NCBI GenBank assembly: GCA_027886175.1
Contig: JAJNNQ010000130.1
Coordinates: 16,943,501-17,007,500 of the forward strand
Direction of reading: 5' to 3'
DNA: 64,000 bases
Source: Phylloscopus collybita
Taxonomy: Eukaryota > Chordata > Aves > Passeriformes > Phylloscopidae
The notes under the pieces were generated by a model. The model made no database searches. It saw only the letters and a list, made by a program, of their open reading frames with translations, and was not told where the DNA came from. The translations under genes and the position numbers were made by a program. Positions 1 to 14,200 of the stretch are shown here, in pieces (position 1 is the first letter of the stretch; every line of letters starts with the position of its first letter).

Positions 1-666
1 GACAAAGTTCCATCTGATGGTTGATTGCATCGAGGAGATATCCTCATTTGTATGGAATTTCAGCAGACAGAAGCCCAGTGGCAGGCAGACAGCATTAGAC
101 ACGAACGGTGCCCCTTTCCCATGGGAAACCAAAGTCTCGACCCCACGTTCCTGATGTCAGTTTGTAAGAGGTGTTTGGAGCTACAAGGGCAGAAAAACTT
201 CCATCTGGTGGTAGATTGCACCTGGGAGATATCCTAATTTCCATGGAATTTTAGTGGAATTTTAGTAGGAAGAAGCCCAGTGGCAGGCACATAGCATTAG
301 ACACAAACGGTGGCCCATTTCCATGGGAAAAGTAGAGTCTCCACCCCACGTTCCTGATGTCAGTTTTTAGGAGGGCTTTGGCACTACAAGGGCAGAGAAA
401 CTTCCCTCTGGTTGTAGATTGCACCTGAGAGATATCCTCATTTATATAGAATTTTAGTGGAATTTTAGTAGGCATAAGCCCAGTGGCTGGCAGGCAGCAT
501 TAGACACAAACGGTGGCCCATTTCCTTGGGAAACCAAAGTCTCCACCCCACGTTCCTGAGGTCAGTTCTTAGGAGGCCTTTGGCACTATGAGGGCAGAGA
601 AACTTCCACCTGGTGGTAGATTACACCTGGGAGATATCCTCATTTGTATGGAATTTGAGTGGAATT

Positions 667-3006
667 TTAGTAGGCAGAATCCCAGCGGCAGGCAGACAGA
701 ATTAGACATGAATAGTGGCCCATTTCCATGGGAAACCAAAGTCTCCACCCCAGGTTCCTGATGTCATTTTTTAGGAGGCCTCTGGCACTACAAGAGGGGA
801 CAAACTTCCAACTGGTGGCATATTGCATCTGGGATATATCCTCATTTGTGAGGAATTTCAGCAGGCATAACCCCAGTGACAGGCAGACAGCCTTAGACAC
901 GAACAGTGGCCCTTTTCCGTGGGAAACCAAAACCTCCAGCCCATGTTGCAAATGTCACTTTGTAGGAGGCGTTTTCCAATATAAGGGCAGAGAAACTTCC
1001 ATCTGGTGGTAGATTACACCTGATAGATATCCTCATTTCTATTGAATTTTAGTGCAATTTTAGTAGGAAGAAGCCCAGTGGCAGGCAGACAGCATTAGAC
1101 ACGAACAATGGCCCATTTCTATGGGAAACCAAAGTCTCCACCCCACGTTCCTGATGTCCGTTTCTAGAAGGCCTTTGGAACGACAAGGGCAGACAAACTT
1201 CCGTCTGGTGGTTGATTGCATCGTGGAGATATCCTCATTTGTATGGAATTTCAGCAGGTAGAAGCCCAGTGGCAGGCAGATACCATTAGACATGAACGGT
1301 GGCCCTTTTCCCATGGGCAGCCAAAAATCTCCAGGCCACGTTCCTGATGTCAGGTTTTAGGAGGCCTTTGGCAGTACAAGGGCAAACAAACTTCCATCTG
1401 GTGGCTGATTACATCGGGGAGATATCCTCATTTGTATGGAATTTCAGCAGGTAGAAGCCCAGTGGCAGGCAGAGAGACTTAGACACGTACGGTGGCCCTT
1501 TTCCATGGGAAAACAAAGTCTCCAACCCAGGCTCCTGATGTCAGTTTGTAGGAGGCCTTTGGCATTAAAAGGGCAGACAAACTTCCATCTGGTGGGAAAT
1601 TGCATTTGGGAGATATCCTCATTTGTAGGGAATTTTAGTCGGCATATGTCCACTGGCAGGCAGACAGCATTGAACAACAAAGGTGGCCCTTTTCCATGGG
1701 AAACCAATGCGTCCTCTCCAGATTCCTGATGTCAGTTTGTATGAGGCCGTTGGCATTAGAAGGGCAGACAAACTTTCAACTGGTGGTAGACTCCATCTGG
1801 GAGATATCCTCATTTGTATGGGATTTTACTAGGCATAAGCCCAGTGGCAGGCACATAGCATTAGACACAAACCGTGGCCCATTTCCATGGGAAACCAAAG
1901 TCTCCACCGCACGTTCCTGATGTCAGTTTGTAGGAAGCCTTTGGCTCTACAGGGGCAGACAAACTTCCATCTGGTGGTAGATTGCACCTGGGAGACATCC
2001 TCATTTGTATGTACCCATAAGCCCAGTGGCAGGCAGACAACATTAGACACGAACGGTGGCCCTTTTCCATGGGAAACCAAAGTGTCCGCCCCAGGTTCCT
2101 GATGTCAATTTGTAGGAAGCCTTTGGCTCTACAGGGGCAGAGGAACTTCCATCTTGTGGTAGATTGCACCCGGGAGACATCCTCATTTGCATGGAAATTT
2201 AGTGGGATTTTAATAGGCAGAAGCCTAGTGGCAGGCACACATCATTAGACACGAACAATGGACCTTTTCCATGGGAAACCAAAGTCTCCACCTCACGTTC
2301 CTGATGTCAGTTTGTAGGAGGCCTTTGGACCTACAAGGGCAGACGAACTTCCATCTGGTGGTAGATTGCACCTGGGAGATATGCTCATTTGAATAGAATT
2401 TTAGTGGAATTTTAGTAGGCATAACCACAGTGCCAGGCAGACAGCATTAGACACGAACGGTGGCCCATTTCCCGGGGAAACCAAAGTCTCCATCCCACAT
2501 GCCTGATATCAGTTTGGACGAGGCCTTTGGTACTACAAGCGCAGACAAACTTCCAACTGGTGGTAGATTCCATGTGGGAGATATCCTCATTTGTGAGGAA
2601 TTTCTGCAGGCATAACCCCAGTGGCAGGTAGACAGCATTAGAAACGAACGGTGCCCCTTTTCCATGGGAAACCAATGTCTCCACCCCACGTTCCTGATGT
2701 CAGTTTTTAGGAGGCCTTTGGCACTACAAGGGCAGAGAAACTTCCATCTGGTTGTAGATTGTACCTGGGAGATATCCTCATTTCTATAGAATTTTAGTGG
2801 AATTTTAGTAGGCATAAGCCTAGTGGCTGTCAGACAGCATTAGACACAAACGGTGGCCCATTTCTATGGGAAACCACAGTCTCCACCCCACGTTCCTGAT
2901 GTCAGTTCTTAGGAGGCCTTTGGCACTATGAGGGCAGACAAACTTCCACCTGGTGGTAGATTACACCTGGGAGATATCCTCATTTGTATGGAATTTGAGT
3001 GGAATT
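667..3006 (+). repeat. 12-monomer block, first tandem copy
   Basis: Every base pattern here recurs 2340 bp downstream, with monomer starts 728, 919, 1121, 1313, 1505, 1696, 1887, 2069, 2271, 2473, 2664 and 2866. Only very few substitutions separate the two copies, for example ggcaggtag near 2628 against ggcaggcag near 4968. The last monomer (2866) is a hybrid: it starts like the 5206 monomer and ends like the 526 monomer, which marks the in-register exchange point. Confidence 0.93.
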
Positions 3007-5346
3007 TTAGTAGGCAGAATCCCAGCGGCAGGCAGACAGAATTAGACATGAATAGTGGCCCATTTCCATGGGAAACCAAAGTCTCCACCCCAGGTTCCTG
3101 ATGTCATTTTTTAGGAGGCCTCTGGCACTACAAGAGGGGACAAACTTCCAACTGGTGGCATATTGCATCTGGGATATATCCTCATTTGTGAGGAATTTCA
3201 GCAGGCATAACCCCAGTGACAGGCAGACAGCCTTAGACACGAACAGTGGCCCTTTTCCGTGGGAAACCAAAACCTCCAGCCCATGTTGCAAATGTCACTT
3301 TGTAGGAGGCGTTTTCCAATATAAGGGCAGAGAAACTTCCATCTGGTGGTAGATTACACCTGATAGATATCCTCATTTCTATTGAATTTTAGTGCAATTT
3401 TAGTAGGAAGAAGCCCAGTGGCAGGCAGACAGCATTAGACACGAACAATGGCCCATTTCTATGGGAAACCAAAGTCTCCACCCCACGTTCCTGATGTCCG
3501 TTTCTAGAAGGCCTTTGGAACGACAAGGGCAGACAAACTTCCGTCTGGTGGTTGATTGCATCGTGGAGATATCCTCATTTGTATGGAATTTCAGCAGGTA
3601 GAAGCCCAGTGGCAGGCAGATACCATTAGACATGAACGGTGGCCCTTTTCCCATGGGCAGCCAAAAATCTCCAGGCCACGTTCCTGATGTCAGGTTTTAG
3701 GAGGCCTTTGGCAGTACAAGGGCAAACAAACTTCCATCTGGTGGCTGATTACATCGGGGAGATATCCTCATTTGTATGGAATTTCAGCAGGTAGAAGCCC
3801 AGTGGCAGGCAGAGAGACTTAGACACGTACGGTGGCCCTTTTCCATGGGAAAACAAAGTCTCCAACCCAGGCTCCTGATGTCAGTTTGTAGGAGGCCTTT
3901 GGCATTAAAAGGGCAGACAAACTTCCATCTGGTGGGAAATTGCATTTGGGAGATATCCTCATTTGTAGGGAATTTTAGTCGGCATATGTCCACTGGCAGG
4001 CAGACAGCATTGAACAACAAAGGTGGCCCTTTTCCATGGGAAACCAATGCGTCCTCTCCAGATTCCTGATGTCAGTTTGTATGAGGCCGTTGGCATTAGA
4101 AGGGCAGACAAACTTTCAACTGGTGGTAGACTCCATCTGGGAGATATCCTCATTTGTATGGGATTTTACTAGGCATAAGCCCAGTGGCAGGCACATAGCA
4201 TTAGACACAAACCGTGGCCCATTTCCATGGGAAACCAAAGTCTCCACCGCACGTTCCTGATGTCAGTTTGTAGGAAGCCTTTGGCTCTACAGGGGCAGAC
4301 AAACTTCCATCTGGTGGTAGATTGCACCTGGGAGACATCCTCATTTGTATGTACCCATAAGCCCAGTGGCAGGCAGACAACATTAGACACGAACGGTGGC
4401 CCTTTTCCATGGGAAACCAAAGTGTCCGCCCCAGGTTCCTGATGTCAATTTGTAGGAAGCCTTTGGCTCTACAGGGGCAGAGGAACTTCCATCTTGTGGT
4501 AGATTGCACCCGGGAGACATCCTCATTTGCATGGAAATTTAGTGGGATTTTAATAGGCAGAAGCCTAGTGGCAGGCACACATCATTAGACACGAACAATG
4601 GACCTTTTCCATGGGAAACCAAAGTCTCCACCTCACGTTCCTGATGTCAGTTTGTAGGAGGCCTTTGGACCTACAAGGGCAGACGAACTTCCATCTGGTG
4701 GTAGATTGCACCTGGGAGATATGCTCATTTGAATAGAATTTTAGTGGAATTTTAGTAGGCATAACCACAGTGCCAGGCAGACAGCATTAGACACGAACGG
4801 TGGCCCATTTCCCGGGGAAACCAAAGTCTCCATCCCACATGCCTGATATCAGTTTGGACGAGGCCTTTGGTACTACAAGCGCAGACAAACTTCCAACTGG
4901 TGGTAGATTCCATGTGGGAGATATCCTCATTTGTGAGGAATTTCTGCAGGCATAACCCCAGTGGCAGGCAGACAGCATTAGAAACGAACGGTGCCCCTTT
5001 TCCATGGGAAACCAATGTCTCCACCCCACGTTCCTGATGTCAGTTTTTAGGAGGCCTTTGGCACTACAAGGGCAGAGAAACTTCCATCTGGTTGTAGATT
5101 GTACCTGGGAGATATCCTCATTTCTATAGAATTTTAGTGGAATTTTAGTAGGCATAAGCCTAGTGGCTGTCAGACAGCATTAGACACAAACGGTGGCCCA
5201 TTTCTATGGGAAACCACAGTCTCCACCCCACGTTCCTGATGTCAGTTTTTAGGAGGCATTTGGCACTACGAGGGCAGACAAACTTCCACCTGGTGGTAGA
5301 TTGCACCTGGGAGATATCCTCATTTTTATGGAACTTCAGCAGTCAT
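3007..5346 (+). repeat. 12-monomer block, second tandem copy
   Basis: Near-identical to 667-3006. It is followed by the standard continuation of the HOR (the 5206 monomer leading to 5397 and 5599), which the first copy lacks. The same block occurs once per unit in the other left HOR copies, starting at 7513, 12019 and 16525. Confidence 0.93.
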
Positions 5347-6775
5347 AACCACAGTGCCAGGCAGACAGCATTAGACAGGAACAGTGGTCCTTTTCCTAGG
5401 GAAACCAAAGTCTCCACCCTAGGTTCCCGAGGGCAGTTTGTAGGAGACCTTTGGAAACACAAGGGCAGAGAAACTTCCATCTGGTGTTTGATTGCACCTG
5501 GGAGATATTCTCATTTGTATGGAATTGTAGTGGAATTTTAGTAGGCAGAATCCCAGCGGCAGGCAGACAGAATTAGACATGAATAGTGGCCCATTTCCAT
5601 GGAAACCAAAGTCTCCACCCCACGTTCCTGATGTCGTTTTCTAGGAGGCCTCTGGCACTACAAGAGGAGGCAAACTTCCAACTGGTGGCATATTGCATCT
5701 GGGAGATATCCTCATTTGTATGTAATTTTAGTAGCCATAAGCCCAGTGGCAGGCAGACAGCATTAGACACGAACGGTGGCCCTTTTCCATGGGAAACCAA
5801 AGTGTCCGCCCCAGGTTACTGATGTCAATTTGTAGGAAGCCTTTGGCTCTACAGGGGCAGACAAACTTCTATCTGGTGGTGGATTGCACCTGGGAGACAT
5901 CCTCATTTGTAAGGAATTTTAGTGGTATTTTAATAGGCAGAAGCCTAGTGGCAGGAACACATCATTAGACACGAACGCTGGCCCATTTCCATGGGAAGCC
6001 AAAGTCTCCACTCCAGGTTCCTGGTGTCAGTTTGGAGGAGGCCTTTGGCACTACGAAGGCAGACAAACTTCCATCTGGTGGTAGATTGCACCTGGGAAAT
6101 ATCCTCATTTGTATAGAACTTCAGCAGTCATAACCTCAGTGCCAGGCAGACAGCATTAGACAGGAACAGTGGTCCTTTTCCATGGGAAACCAAAGTCTCC
6201 ACCCTAGGTTCCTGATGGCAGTTTGTAGGAGGCCTTTGGAAACACAAGGGCAGAGAAAGGTCCATCTGGTGTTTGATTGCACCTGGCAGATATTCTCATT
6301 TGTATGGAATTGTAGTGGAATTTTAGTAGGCATAAGCCCAGCGGCAGGCAGACAGAATTAGACATGAATAGTGGCCCATTTCCATGGGAAACCAAAGTCT
6401 CCACCCCAGGTTCCTGATGTCATTTTCTAGGAGGCCTCTGGCACTACAAGAGGAGACAAACTTCCAACTGGTGGCATATTGCATCTGGGAGATATCCTCA
6501 TTTGTATGTAATTTTAGTAGCCATAAGCCCAGTGGCAGGCAGACAGCATTAGACACTAACGGTGGCCCTTTTCCATGGGAAACCAAAGTCTCCACCCCAG
6601 GTTCCTGATATCAATTTGTAGGAAGCCTTTGGCACTACAGGGCAGACAATCTTCCATGTGGTAGTAGATTGCACCTGGGAGACATCCTCATTTGTATGGA
6701 ATTTTAGTGGGATTTTAATAGGCAGAAGCCTAGTGGCAGGCACACAGCGTTAGACACGAACGCTGGCCCATTTCC

Positions 6776-9700
6776 ATGGGAAACCAAAGTCTCCACCCCA
6801 CGGTCCTGATGTCAGTTTGTAAGAGGCCTTTGGCACTAAAAGGGCAGACAAAGTTCCATCTGATGGTTGATTGCATCGAGGAGATATCCTCATTTGTATG
6901 GAATTTCAGCAGACAGAAGCCCAGTGGCAGGCAGACAGCATTAGACACGAACGGTGCCCCTTTCCCATGGGAAACCAAAGTCTCGACCCCACGTTCCTGA
7001 TGTCAGTTTGTAAGAGGTGTTTGGAGCTACAAGGGCAGAAAAACTTCCATCTGGTGGTAGATTGCACCTGGGAGATATCCTAATTTCCATGGAATTTTAG
7101 TGGAATTTTAGTAGGAAGAAGCCCAGTGGCAGGCACATAGCATTAGACACAAACGGTGGCCCATTTCCATGGGAAAAGTAGAGTCTCCACCCCACGTTCC
7201 TGATGTCAGTTTTTAGGAGGGCTTTGGCACTACAAGGGCAGAGAAACTTCCCTCTGGTTGTAGATTGCACCTGAGAGATATCCTCATTTATATAGAATTT
7301 TAGTGGAATTTTAGTAGGCATAAGCCCAGTGGCTGGCAGGCAGCATTAGACACAAACGGTGGCCCATTTCCTTGGGAAACCAAAGTCTCCACCCCACGTT
7401 CCTGAGGTCAGTTCTTAGGAGGCCTTTGGCACTATGAGGGCAGAGAAACTTCCACCTGGTGGTAGATTACACCTGGGAGATATCCTCATTTGTATGGAAT
7501 TTGAGTGGAATTTTAGTAGGCAGAATCCCAGCGGCAGGCAGACAGAATTAGACATGAATAGTGGCCCATTTCCATGGGAAACCAAAGTCTCCACCCCAGG
7601 TTCCTGATGTCATTTTTTAGGAGGCCTCTGGCACTACAAGAGGGGACAAACTTCCAACTGGTGGCATATTGCATCTGGGATATATCCTCATTTGTGAGGA
7701 ATTTCAGCAGGCATAACCCCAGTGACAGGCAGACAGCCTTAGACACGAACAGTGGCCCTTTTCCGTGGGAAACCAAAACCTCCAGCCCATGTTGCAAATG
7801 TCACTTTGTAGGAGGCGTTTTCCAATATAAGGGCAGAGAAACTTCCATCTGGTGGTAGATTACACCTGATAGATATCCTCATTTCTATTGAATTTTAGTG
7901 CAATTTTAGTAGGAAGAAGCCCAGTGGCAGGCAGACAGCATTAGACACGAACAATGGCCCATTTCTATGGGAAACCAAAGTCTCCACCCCACGTTCCTGA
8001 TGTCCGTTTCTAGAAGGCCTTTGGAACGACAAGGGCAGACAAACTTCCGTCTGGTGGTTGATTGCATCGTGGAGATATCCTCATTTGTATGGAATTTCAG
8101 CAGGTAGAAGCCCAGTGGCAGGCAGATACCATTAGACATGAACGGTGGCCCTTTTCCCATGGGCAGCCAAAAATCTCCAGGCCACGTTCCTGATGTCAGG
8201 TTTTAGGAGGCCTTTGGCAGTACAAGGGCAAACAAACTTCCATCTGGTGGCTGATTACATCGGGGAGATATCCTCATTTGTATGGAATTTCAGCAGGTAG
8301 AAGCCCAGTGGCAGGCAGAGAGACTTAGACACGTACGGTGGCCCTTTTCCATGGGAAAACAAAGTCTCCAACCCAGGCTCCTGATGTCAGTTTGTAGGAG
8401 GCCTTTGGCATTAAAAGGGCAGACAAACTTCCATCTGGTGGGAAATTGCATTTGGGAGATATCCTCATTTGTAGGGAATTTTAGTCGGCATATGTCCACT
8501 GGCAGGCAGACAGCATTGAACAACAAAGGTGGCCCTTTTCCATGGGAAACCAATGCGTCCTCTCCAGATTCCTGATGTCAGTTTGTATGAGGCCGTTGGC
8601 ATTAGAAGGGCAGACAAACTTTCAACTGGTGGTAGACTCCATCTGGGAGATATCCTCATTTGTATGGGATTTTACTAGGCATAAGCCCAGTGGCAGGCAC
8701 ATAGCATTAGACACAAACCGTGGCCCATTTCCATGGGAAACCAAAGTCTCCACCGCACGTTCCTGATGTCAGTTTGTAGGAAGCCTTTGGCTCTACAGGG
8801 GCAGACAAACTTCCATCTGGTGGTAGATTGCACCTGGGAGACATCCTCATTTGTATGTACCCATAAGCCCAGTGGCAGGCAGACAACATTAGACACGAAC
8901 GGTGGCCCTTTTCCATGGGAAACCAAAGTGTCCGCCCCAGGTTCCTGATGTCAATTTGTAGGAAGCCTTTGGCTCTACAGGGGCAGAGGAACTTCCATCT
9001 TGTGGTAGATTGCACCCGGGAGACATCCTCATTTGCATGGAAATTTAGTGGGATTTTAATAGGCAGAAGCCTAGTGGCAGGCACACATCATTAGACACGA
9101 ACAATGGACCTTTTCCATGGGAAACCAAAGTCTCCACCTCACGTTCCTGATGTCAGTTTGTAGGAGGCCTTTGGACCTACAAGGGCAGACGAACTTCCAT
9201 CTGGTGGTAGATTGCACCTGGGAGATATGCTCATTTGAATAGAATTTTAGTGGAATTTTAGTAGGCATAACCACAGTGCCAGGCAGACAGCATTAGACAC
9301 GAACGGTGGCCCATTTCCCGGGGAAACCAAAGTCTCCATCCCACATGCCTGATATCAGTTTGGACGAGGCCTTTGGTACTACAAGCGCAGACAAACTTCC
9401 AACTGGTGGTAGATTCCATGTGGGAGATATCCTCATTTGTGAGGAATTTCTGCAGGCATAACCCCAGTGGCAGGCAGACAGCATTAGAAACGAACGGTGC
9501 CCCTTTTCCATGGGAAACCAATGTCTCCACCCCACGTTCCTGATGTCAGTTTTTAGGAGGCCTTTGGCACTACAAGGGCAGAGAAACTTCCATCTGGTTG
9601 TAGATTGTACCTGGGAGATATCCTCATTTCTATAGAATTTTAGTGGAATTTTAGTAGGCATAAGCCTAGTGGCTGTCAGACAGCATTAGACACAAACGGT

Positions 9701-11281
9701 GGCCCATTTCTATGGGAAACCACAGTCTCCACCCCACGTTCCTGATGTCAGTTTTTAGGAGGCATTTGGCACTACGAGGGCAGACAAACTTCCACCTGGT
9801 GGTAGATTGCACCTGGGAGATATCCTCATTTTTATGGAACTTCAGCAGTCATAACCACAGTGCCAGGCAGACAGCATTAGACAGGAACAGTGGTCCTTTT
9901 CCTAGGGAAACCAAAGTCTCCACCCTAGGTTCCCGAGGGCAGTTTGTAGGAGACCTTTGGAAACACAAGGGCAGAGAAACTTCCATCTGGTGTTTGATTG
10001 CACCTGGGAGATATTCTCATTTGTATGGAATTGTAGTGGAATTTTAGTAGGCAGAATCCCAGCGGCAGGCAGACAGAATTAGACATGAATAGTGGCCCAT
10101 TTCCATGGAAACCAAAGTCTCCACCCCACGTTCCTGATGTCGTTTTCTAGGAGGCCTCTGGCACTACAAGAGGAGGCAAACTTCCAACTGGTGGCATATT
10201 GCATCTGGGAGATATCCTCATTTGTATGTAATTTTAGTAGCCATAAGCCCAGTGGCAGGCAGACAGCATTAGACACGAACGGTGGCCCTTTTCCATGGGA
10301 AACCAAAGTGTCCGCCCCAGGTTACTGATGTCAATTTGTAGGAAGCCTTTGGCTCTACAGGGGCAGACAAACTTCTATCTGGTGGTGGATTGCACCTGGG
10401 AGACATCCTCATTTGTAAGGAATTTTAGTGGTATTTTAATAGGTAGAAGCCTAGTGGCAGGAACACATCATTAGACACGAACGCTGGACCTTTTCCATGG
10501 GAAACCAAAGTCTCCACTCCAGGTTCCTGGTGTCAGTTTGGAGGAGGCCTTTGGCACTACGAAGGCAGACAAACTTCCATCTGGTGGTAGATTGCACCTG
10601 GGAAATATCCTCATTTGTATAGAACTTCAGCAGTCATAACCTCAGTGCCAGGCAGACAGCATTAGACAGGAACGGTGGTCCTTTTCCATGGGAAACCAAA
10701 GTCTCCACCCTAGGTTCCTGATGGCAGTTTGTAGGAGGCCTTTGGAAACACAAGGGCAGAGAAAGGTCCATCTGGTGTTTGATTGCACCTGGCAGATATT
10801 CTCATTTGTATGGAATTGTAGTGGAATTTTAGTAGGCATAAGCCCAGCGGCAGGCAGACAGAATTAGACATGAATAGTGGCCCATTTCCATGGGAAACCA
10901 AAGTCTCCACCCCAGGTTCCTGATGTCATTTTCTAGGAGGCCTCTGGCACTACAAGACGAGACAAACTTCCAACTGGTGGCATATTGCATCTGGGAGATA
11001 TCCTCATTTGTATGTAATTTTAGTAGCCATAAGCCCAGTGGCAGGCAGACAGCATTAGACACTAACGGTGGCCCTTTTCCATGGGAAACCAAAGTCTCCA
11101 CCCCAGGTTCCTGATATCAATTTGTAGGAAGCCTTTGGCACTACAGGGCAGACAATCTTCCATGTGGTAGTAGATTGCACCTGGGAGACATCCTCATTTG
11201 TATGGAATTTTAGTGGGATTTTAATAGGCAGAAGCCTAGTGGCAGGCACACAGCGTTAGACACGAACGCTGGCCCATTTCC
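6776..11281 (+). repeat. Left HOR copy L1, complete 23-mer (4506 bp)
   Basis: A reference unit of the left array. Within one period, monomer starts are 7574, 7765, 7967, 8159, 8351, 8542, 8733, 8915, 9117, 9319, 9510, 9712, 9903, 10105, 10295, 10497, 10688, 10890, 11081, 11282, 11473, 11675 and 11878, returning at 12080: 23 monomers in 4506 bp. One monomer (8733) is only 182 bp because about 9 bp are missing in the A/T segment (it reads tgtacccataagc). Short and long monomers are interspersed in a fixed order that identifies each position in the unit. Confidence 0.95.
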
Positions 11282-14200
11282 ATGGGAAACCAAAGTCTCC
11301 ACTCCACGGTCCTGATGTCAGTTTGTAAGAGGCCTTTGGCACTAAAAGGGCAGACAAAGTTCCATCTGATGGTTGATTGCATCGAGGAGATATCCTCATT
11401 TGTATGGAATTTCCGCAGACAGAAGCCCAGTGGCAGGCAGACAGCATTAGACACGAACGGTGCCCCTTTCCCATGGGAAACCAAAGTCTCGACCCCACGT
11501 TCCTGATGTCAGTTTGTAAGAGGTGTTTGGAGCTACAAGGGCAGAAAAACTTCCATCTGGTGGTAGATTGCACCTGGGAGATATCCTAATTTCCATGGAA
11601 TTTTAGTGGAATTTTAGTAGGAAGAAGCCCAGTGGCAGGCACATAGCATTAGACACAAACGGTGGCCCATTTCCATGGGAAAAGTAGAGTCTCCACCCCA
11701 CGTTCCTGATGTCAGTTTTTAGGAGGGCTTTGGCACTACAAGGGCAGAGAAACTTCCCTCTGGTTGTAGATTGCACCTGAGAGATATCCTCATTTATATA
11801 GAATTTTAGTGGAATTTTAGTAGGCATAAGCCCAGTGGCTGGCAGGCAGCATTAGACACAAACGGTGGCCCATTTCCTTGGGAAACCAAAGTCTCCACCC
11901 CACGTTCCTGATGTCAGTTCTTAGGAGGCCTTTGGCACTATGAGGGCAGACAAACTTCCACCTGGTGGTAGATTACACCTGGGAGATATCCTCATTTGTA
12001 TGGAATTTGAGTGGAATTTTAGTAGGCAGAATCCCAGCGGCAGGCAGACAGAATTAGACATGAATAGTGGCCCATTTCCATGGGAAACCAAAGTCTCCAC
12101 CCCAGGTTCCTGATGTCATTTTTTAGGAGGCCTCTGGCACTACAAGAGGGGACAAACTTCCAACTGGTGGCATATTGCATCTGGGATATATCCTCATTTG
12201 TGAGGAATTTCAGCAGGCATAACCCCAGTGACAGGCAGACAGCCTTAGACACGAACAGTGGCCCTTTTCCGTGGGAAACCAAAACCTCCAGCCCATGTTG
12301 CAAATGTCACTTTGTAGGAGGCGTTTTCCAATATAAGGGCAGAGAAACTTCCATCTGGTGGTAGATTACACCTGATAGATATCCTCATTTCTATTGAATT
12401 TTAGTGCAATTTTAGTAGGAAGAAGCCCAGTGGCAGGCAGACAGCATTAGACACGAACAATGGCCCATTTCTATGGGAAACCAAAGTCTCCACCCCACGT
12501 TCCTGATGTCCGTTTCTAGAAGGCCTTTGGAACGACAAGGGCAGACAAACTTCCGTCTGGTGGTTGATTGCATCGTGGAGATATCCTCATTTGTATGGAA
12601 TTTCAGCAGGTAGAAGCCCAGTGGCAGGCAGATACCATTAGACATGAACGGTGGCCCTTTTCCCATGGGCAGCCAAAAATCTCCAGGCCACGTTCCTGAT
12701 GTCAGGTTTTAGGAGGCCTTTGGCAGTACAAGGGCAAACAAACTTCCATCTGGTGGCTGATTACATCGGGGAGATATTCTCATTTGTATGGAATTTCAGC
12801 AGGTAGAAGCCCAGTGGCAGGCAGAGAGACTTAGACACGTACGGTGGCCCTTTTCCATGGGAAAACAAAGTCTCCAACCCAGGCTCCTGATGTCAGTTTG
12901 TAGGAGGCCTTTGGCATTAAAAGGGCAGACAAACTTCCATCTGGTGGGAAATTGCATTTGGGAGATATCCTCATTTGTAGGGAATTTTAGTCGGCATATG
13001 TCCACTGGCAGGCAGACAGCATTGAACAACAAAGGTGGCCCTTTTCCATGGGAAACCAATGCGTCCTCTCCAGATTCCTGATGTCAGTTTGTATGAGGCC
13101 GTTGGCATTAGAAGGGCAGACAAACTTTCAACTGGTGGTAGACTCCATCTGGGAGATATCCTCATTTGTATGGGATTTTACTAGGCATAAGCCCAGTGGC
13201 AGGCACATAGCATTAGACACAAACCGTGGCCTATTTCCATGGGAAACCAAAGTCTCCACCGCACGTTCCTGATGTCAGTTTGTAGGAAGCCTTTGGCTCT
13301 ACAGGGGCAGACAAACTTCCATCTGGTGGTAGATTGCACCTGGGAGACATCCTCATTTGTATGTACCCATAAGCCCAGTGGCAGGCAGACAACATTAGAC
13401 ACGAACGGTGGCCCTTTTCCATGGGAAACCAAAGTGTCCGCCCCAGGTTCCTGATGTCAATTTGTAGGAAGCCTTTGGCTCTACAGGGGCAGAGGAACTT
13501 CCATCTTGTGGTAGATTGCACCCGGGAGACATCCTCATTTGCATGGAAATTTAGTGGGATTTTAATAGGCAGAAGCCTAGTGGCAGGCACACATCATTAG
13601 ACACGAACAATGGACCTTTTCCATGGGAAACCAAAGTCTCCACCTCACGTTCCTGATGTCAGTTTGTAGGAGGCCTTTGGACCTACAAGGGCAGACGAAC
13701 TTCCATCTGGTGGTAGATTGCACCTGGGAGATATGCTCATTTGAATAGAATTTTAGTGGAATTTTAGTAGGCATAACCACAGTGCCAGGCAGACAGCATT
13801 AGACACGAACGGTGGCCCATTTCCCGGGGAAACCAAAGTCTCCATCCCACATGCCTGATATCAGTTTGGACGAGGCCTTTGGTACTACAAGCGCAGACAA
13901 ACTTCCAACTGGTGGTAGATTCCATGTGGGAGATATCCTCATTTGTGAGGAATTTCTGCAGGCATAACCCCAGTGGCAGGCAGACAGCATTAGAAACGAA
14001 CGGTGCCCCTTTTCCATGGGAAACCAATGTCTCCACCCCACGTTCCTGATGTCAGTTTTTAGGAGGCCTTTGGCACTACAAGGGCAGAGAAACTTCCATC
14101 TGGTTGTAGATTGTACCTGGGAGATATCCTCATTTCTATAGAATTTTAGTGGAATTTTAGTAGGCATAAGCCTAGTGGCTGTCAGACAGCATTAGACACA

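Larger units (their letters stand above)
1..6775 (+). repeat. Left HOR copy L0, expanded by 12 monomers
   Basis: Position 1 corresponds to position 6847, so the first 71 bp of this 4506-bp unit lie outside the window. The copy is 2340 bp longer than a standard unit because an internal 12-monomer block is tandemly duplicated (667-3006 and 3007-5346). After the second block the standard monomer order resumes and runs into the next unit at 6776. Confidence 0.93.
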
